Below are positions 60,140-64,000 of a stretch of 64,000 nt of DNA, in pieces; position 1 is the first letter of the stretch; every line of letters starts with the position of its first letter. The stretch spans positions 62,001-126,000 of the forward strand of contig CACOBR010000003.1 in NCBI GenBank assembly GCA_902625475.1. The letters are read 5' to 3'. Under the pieces are notes generated by a model. The model was not told the origin of the DNA. It searched no databases and saw nothing but the letters and a program-made list of their open reading frames with translations. A program made the position numbers and the translations under genes. Source of the DNA: an uncultured Alphaproteobacteria bacterium (GTDB lineage: Bacteria > Pseudomonadota > Alphaproteobacteria > Rhodobacterales > Rhodobacteraceae).

Positions 60140-60256
60140 TGTTCATTTGTTTTACTGAATTTTATAATAATATAATTTTATTTTATATACATTTCTTATA
60201 TCACCAATTGTATTTGAAATCTTTCAATTAAAACAATATGAAGGTCAATTAATAAA

Positions 60257-61156
60257 ATGTCTAAAAGAGAAATTAAATGGAAATATCCTGAATCTATTGT
60301 TTCTTGTGAATGGTTAAGAAAAAATTTATCTGATAAAAATATTCGGATCTATGATTGTACAACTTACTTACACTATACTGATACACATCCTTCTAAACCA
60401 TATGATGTAGAAAGTGGAATAAAAAACTATAGAAAAGGTCATATACCAAATTCTGCTTTTATGGATATACAAGAAAAATTATCGAATAATAGTAGTGACT
60501 TTAAATTTACAATTCTTGATTATGAGATTCTTGCAAACAATTTTCAGGACTTAGGAATTGGTGATCCTTATCATATAATACTTTATTCAGGTAACGGGAT
60601 ACAGTGGGCTACACGAGCATGGTGGTTAATATTTATTTTAGGTTTTAGTAAAGTAAGTATTCTTGATGGAGGTATTAAAGAATGGAAGAGGTTAGGTTTT
60701 GAATTAGAGAAAGGAGAAAATAGATATAAAAAAGCAATATTTGTTCCTCGCATTGATAAAACTGTTTTTGTTGATAAAGAACAAACTTACACTTCAATGA
60801 AGCAAAAAGGTTGTATTTTGTTAAATGCTCTCACGAGCGATTTACACAGGGGTGAAAATTCTAGATATGGAAGGCCAGGAAGGATTCCCGGAAGCAAAAA
60901 TATTCCATTTGAAGAACTGGTAGAAGATTCACAAAAACTAATTCCTCCTCAAAAAGCTAAAGCTATTTTTAAAAATAAAAACATAAATCAAAAAATTAGA
61001 GTTCTCAATTATTGTGGTGGTGGAATAGCAGCAACACTAAATGCTTTTGTCCTTAGACAGTTAGGAATAGAGAAAATTGAAATATATGATAATTCTATGA
61101 GTGAGTGGGCAATAGATCATCAATTACCTATAGAAAAAGATAAAATATTAAAATGA
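60257..61156 (+). CDS. sulfurtransferase (thiosulfate/3-mercaptopyruvate type)
   Basis: Two rhodanese-like domains; active-site loop NYCGGGIAAT. Confidence 0.88.
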   Translation: MSKREIKWKYPESIVSCEWLRKNLSDKNIRIYDCTTYLHYTDTHPSKPYDVESGIKNYRKGHIPNSAFMDIQEKLSNNSSDFKFTILDYEILANNFQDLGIGDPYHIILYSGNGIQWATRAWWLIFILGFSKVSILDGGIKEWKRLGFELEKGENRYKKAIFVPRIDKTVFVDKEQTYTSMKQKGCILLNALTSDLHRGENSRYGRPGRIPGSKNIPFEELVEDSQKLIPPQKAKAIFKNKNINQKIRVLNYCGGGIAATLNAFVLRQLGIEKIEIYDNSMSEWAIDHQLPIEKDKILK

Positions 61157-61159
61157 TTT

Positions 61160-61975
61160 ATGCTTAATTTTCCTCCTCAAAATATAGTTTGCTTGACTGA
61201 AGAAACAGTAGAAACTCTTTATCTTTTGGGTGAAGAAAAAAGAATTGTAGGTGTAACTGGTTATGCAGTAAGACCTAGGAATGTGAGAAAAGAAAAACCC
61301 AGAGTAGGTTCCTTTGTATCTGCAAATATAAAAAAAATAAAGGATTTAAAACCAGACTTAATTCTTACTTTTTCCGACGTTCAAGCTAATTTGACTAAGC
61401 AACTTATTTTAGAAGGTTTTAACGTAATCTGTTTTAATCAACAAAGTATCTCTGAAATTTTGAGTATGATTAAATATTTAGGATCTTTAGTAGGCAAGGT
61501 AGAAGATTCCTTTGATTTAGTTAATGAAATATTGCAAAAAATAAATACAATTAAGAAAAATACCCACAGAATAAAACCTAAAATATACTTTGAGGAATGG
61601 GATGAACCATATATTTCTGCTACACGTTGGGTCTCAGAAATTATAGAAATTTCAGGTGGAGTTGATATTTTTGCAAAAAAAAGTAGATCGCAAAAAGCAC
61701 TTAAAAGAGCAGTATCTTCTCAAGATGTGATAAACAAAAATCCAGATATTATTTTTGCCTCTTGGTGTGGTAAGAAAGTAAATTTTGATAAAATAAAAAA
61801 AAGGAAAGGTTGGAGTTCTATTAATGCAGTTAAAACGAACTCTTTATTTGAAATTAAGTCCCCAATTATTTTACAACCGGGTCCAGCTGCTCTTACTGAT
61901 GGATTATCACAAATTCATGATTTGATTCTGCAATGGCAAAAAAGTCAAATTTGCAGTAATGAGAATATTTCTTAA
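61160..61975 (+). CDS. BtuF-like ABC-type (cobalamin/iron) periplasmic-binding-domain protein, no obvious signal peptide
   Basis: IVGVTGYAVRP..KPRVGSFVSANIKKIKDLKPDLILTFSD and ..NPDIIFASWCG. Confidence 0.8.
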   Translation: MLNFPPQNIVCLTEETVETLYLLGEEKRIVGVTGYAVRPRNVRKEKPRVGSFVSANIKKIKDLKPDLILTFSDVQANLTKQLILEGFNVICFNQQSISEILSMIKYLGSLVGKVEDSFDLVNEILQKINTIKKNTHRIKPKIYFEEWDEPYISATRWVSEIIEISGGVDIFAKKSRSQKALKRAVSSQDVINKNPDIIFASWCGKKVNFDKIKKRKGWSSINAVKTNSLFEIKSPIILQPGPAALTDGLSQIHDLILQWQKSQICSNENIS

Positions 61976-62129
61976 ATAAAAATAAAAAAATAAAAAGTAA
62001 CTCTTTTTGGATTACTTTTGAATAAATGTTTTTAAACTTAAGACATAAATTTAAAATTAAACCTGATTTGTATTTTCATTTCTTCTAATTAAAAATTTTT
62101 AGATCTAAACATTAAAAGAAACTAAAAAT

Positions 62130-62420
62130 TTATTCTACGCCTTCAATGAGCATTAAATCGGTTTCAGAACACTCATCTCTTATTGCTTTTGCAGCTTGAT
62201 ATTCTTCACTAAAATAAAATTTTCTAGCAGTTTCAATGTTTTCGAATTCAATCATCATGACATTTCCAGTCAATTCTCCTTCATGCCTTTCAGCATCAGG
62301 ACCTCTTGCCAATACTTTGCCTCCATGAGCTTTTATAACTGGACCAGCCATTCCCGAAAAGGAAGCAAATTTTTCTTTATCTTGAACTCGTATATTGGCA
62401 ACCAAATATCCTTTAGGCAT
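62130..62420 (-). CDS. DUF1330 family protein
   Basis: MPKGYLVANIRVQDKEKFASFSGMAGPVIKAHGGKVLARG. Confidence 0.85.
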   Translation of the reverse strand: MPKGYLVANIRVQDKEKFASFSGMAGPVIKAHGGKVLARGPDAERHEGELTGNVMMIEFENIETARKFYFSEEYQAAKAIRDECSETDLMLIEGVE

Positions 62421-62702
62421 TTTATAATCCTTTCCTATTTGTCATAATAAATAATATCAAATCTATCATATTTAACTCATTATTTATAAAATATTTTTTT
62501 AATTTTGAAATTAATTAAGTATGTTGACGTCACTAATATACTTTGAAAATTGTAAAAAAATCAATTTTGATTATTCATTAATTTTAAAATTGCGTATGAT
62601 CTTCTTTAAGGATTAATTAGAAACTTTACTAAACATAATAGTTGATTCAATATATGATATATTCCCAATCTGATAAAATATGTTTCTAATTTTAAATGAT
62701 TA

Positions 62703-63299
62703 TTAAACTATAAAATATACAGCTGTTAGAAATAATAAAAATGCAAGTAAATATTCTATAACTGATTTAATCAAACTATTTTTTATAAATGTTTTAATTA
62801 TTGATCCAAAAGCAGCCCATGGTGTTATTACAATAGGACATACCAAAAATGCTACAAAAACTATATAACTAATAGAAAAAACCAAATTTTTTTCACCAAT
62901 AATGAATCCTGAGGCTGCCATACTTGAAATAGACCATGCTTTTGGATTTAAAATTTGGAAAAGTGCTGCTTGGTAAAACTTTATGGGTTTTACATTTTTA
63001 TTTTTTATTTTATTAAATGATCCAAGTATTTGATAACTTAAATAAACTAAATAGGCTGCACACAAAATCTTTAAAACAAGTTGTAATTCTGGAAACATTT
63101 TGAAAACTTTTCCAAAACCAGAACACACCAAAAGTAGTTGAAAATTATGGCCTATAGTTATTCCTAGTATTACTGGAATAGTTCTTTTAAAACCAAATTT
63201 GATACCAGATGCGAGTATCATGGCATTATTTGGGCCTGGAGTAATATACATGACCAAATAAAAAGATATTAAAGCAATAATATAATTTGGTTCAATCAT
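62703..63299 (-). CDS. LysE/RhtB family amino-acid exporter
   Basis: YITPGPNNAMILASGIKFGFKRTIPVILGI motif. Confidence 0.9.
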   Translation of the reverse strand: MIEPNYIIALISFYLVMYITPGPNNAMILASGIKFGFKRTIPVILGITIGHNFQLLLVCSGFGKVFKMFPELQLVLKILCAAYLVYLSYQILGSFNKIKNKNVKPIKFYQAALFQILNPKAWSISSMAASGFIIGEKNLVFSISYIVFVAFLVCPIVITPWAAFGSIIKTFIKNSLIKSVIEYLLAFLLFLTAVYFIV

Positions 63300-63342
63300 C
63301 TTTAAATCATTTTTTTGTTAAGAAAATAGATTGTTTTCAATT

Positions 63343-64000
63343 TTAGGCTATTTCAATAAACTCAACAAAAACATCATTTTCAGACGAAAGTGTGACGCCC
63401 TCAAGTTCAATTGATAATGAACCCCAGTTAATTTTGTTGGAATCTGAAATTGAAAAATTTTCATTATCACTGCTCTCTTTAAAGAAAACTATTTTATCGC
63501 CTTCGGCTTTAGAGTAATCTTTAATAATATCGTTGCCAGATTTTTTTGAAAACCAAAAGCTATCAGAACCTGTGCCACCAGTAAGAATTTCAGCATCAGT
63601 TCCACCAAATAATGTATCATTTCCATTACCACCATTATAAGTAAAAAATTTAGTATTCAAAGTAGATGACGATGAGGAATTAGTTGATATAAAATATAAA
63701 ATTTGTGCAAAAGTAGGATCATTTTCATTTGGCAAATGATGACCTGCCAATGAGCTTTTTATAAAAAGCGAGTTATCAAATTTATCAGCAAGTCCTGGTG
63801 CTAAATTTTTAAAAAAATAATCATATTCACCTGAAAATACCAGTGCCGGAATTTTAAAAGGTGCTTTAAAATTTATTTGATTAATTAAACCTTCATGGGT
63901 GGTTGGTAGATAACCGTTATACATCATTGCTATTTTAAAAGTATTTGACGTTTTTGACAAATAAACTGGAATAAAAGCAGCTCCTTGTGAATATCCTAGT
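63343..64000 (-). CDS. FSH1-like serine hydrolase domain fused to RTX (hemolysin-type Ca-binding) repeats, N-terminus beyond right edge
   Basis: Reading frame stays open to 64000 upstream of the track's TTG start: LGYSQGAAFIPVYL (GxSxG) ..LAGHHLPNE.. then GGNGNDTLFGGTDAEILTGGTGSDSFWF. Confidence 0.7.
   Translation of the reverse strand, partial: LGYSQGAAFIPVYLSKTSNTFKIAMMYNGYLPTTHEGLINQINFKAPFKIPALVFSGEYDYFFKNLAPGLADKFDNSLFIKSSLAGHHLPNENDPTFAQILYFISTNSSSSSTLNTKFFTYNGGNGNDTLFGGTDAEILTGGTGSDSFWFSKKSGNDIIKDYSKAEGDKIVFFKESSDNENFSISDSNKINWGSLSIELEGVTLSSENDVFVEFIEIA

Overview
This window is AT-rich and looks like the chromosome of a marine-type alphaproteobacterium (lineage inferred from gene order and composition only). 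Positions 1-8.8 kb hold a conserved core: ispH (partial), folK, rpoZ, rsh, DUF2062, pdxJ, acpS, lepB, rnc, era, DUF1491, recO. From the 3' end of recO to about 44 kb (possibly 49 kb) lies an accessory region of unrelated, mostly metabolic genes, one to four at a time, in both orientations. Psd/pssA, ALDH/GMC, TRAP, dehalogenase, sulfurtransferase and LysE genes follow. The main observation is a roughly 100-200 bp intergenic repeat family that no ordinary annotation explains. I see at least 17 copies, all in the same orientation, spaced about 1-4 kb and flanking the accessory genes. One copy (about 23.81-23.89 kb) is a hybrid whose outer half is the 3' end (T-arm and acceptor) of a tRNA-Pro-like sequence, and its homology to the other copies begins at the anticodon-loop-like GGTACC core. 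The 3' end of recO is also duplicated imperfectly at about 40.37-40.41 kb. Together these suggest a cassette-like array of cargo built by repeated site-specific insertion at a tRNA-derived att site; no integrase is visible in the window. Secondary observations include a nested multi-stem structured element at 13,870-13,995, two decayed genes (a DMT transporter with one in-frame stop, and a DUF2000 gene with a stop plus frameshift), a haloacetate-dehalogenase-like gene divergent from a TRAP operon, and an FSH1-like hydrolase fused to RTX repeats at the right edge. All calls are from reading the sequence and ORF track; no searches were run.
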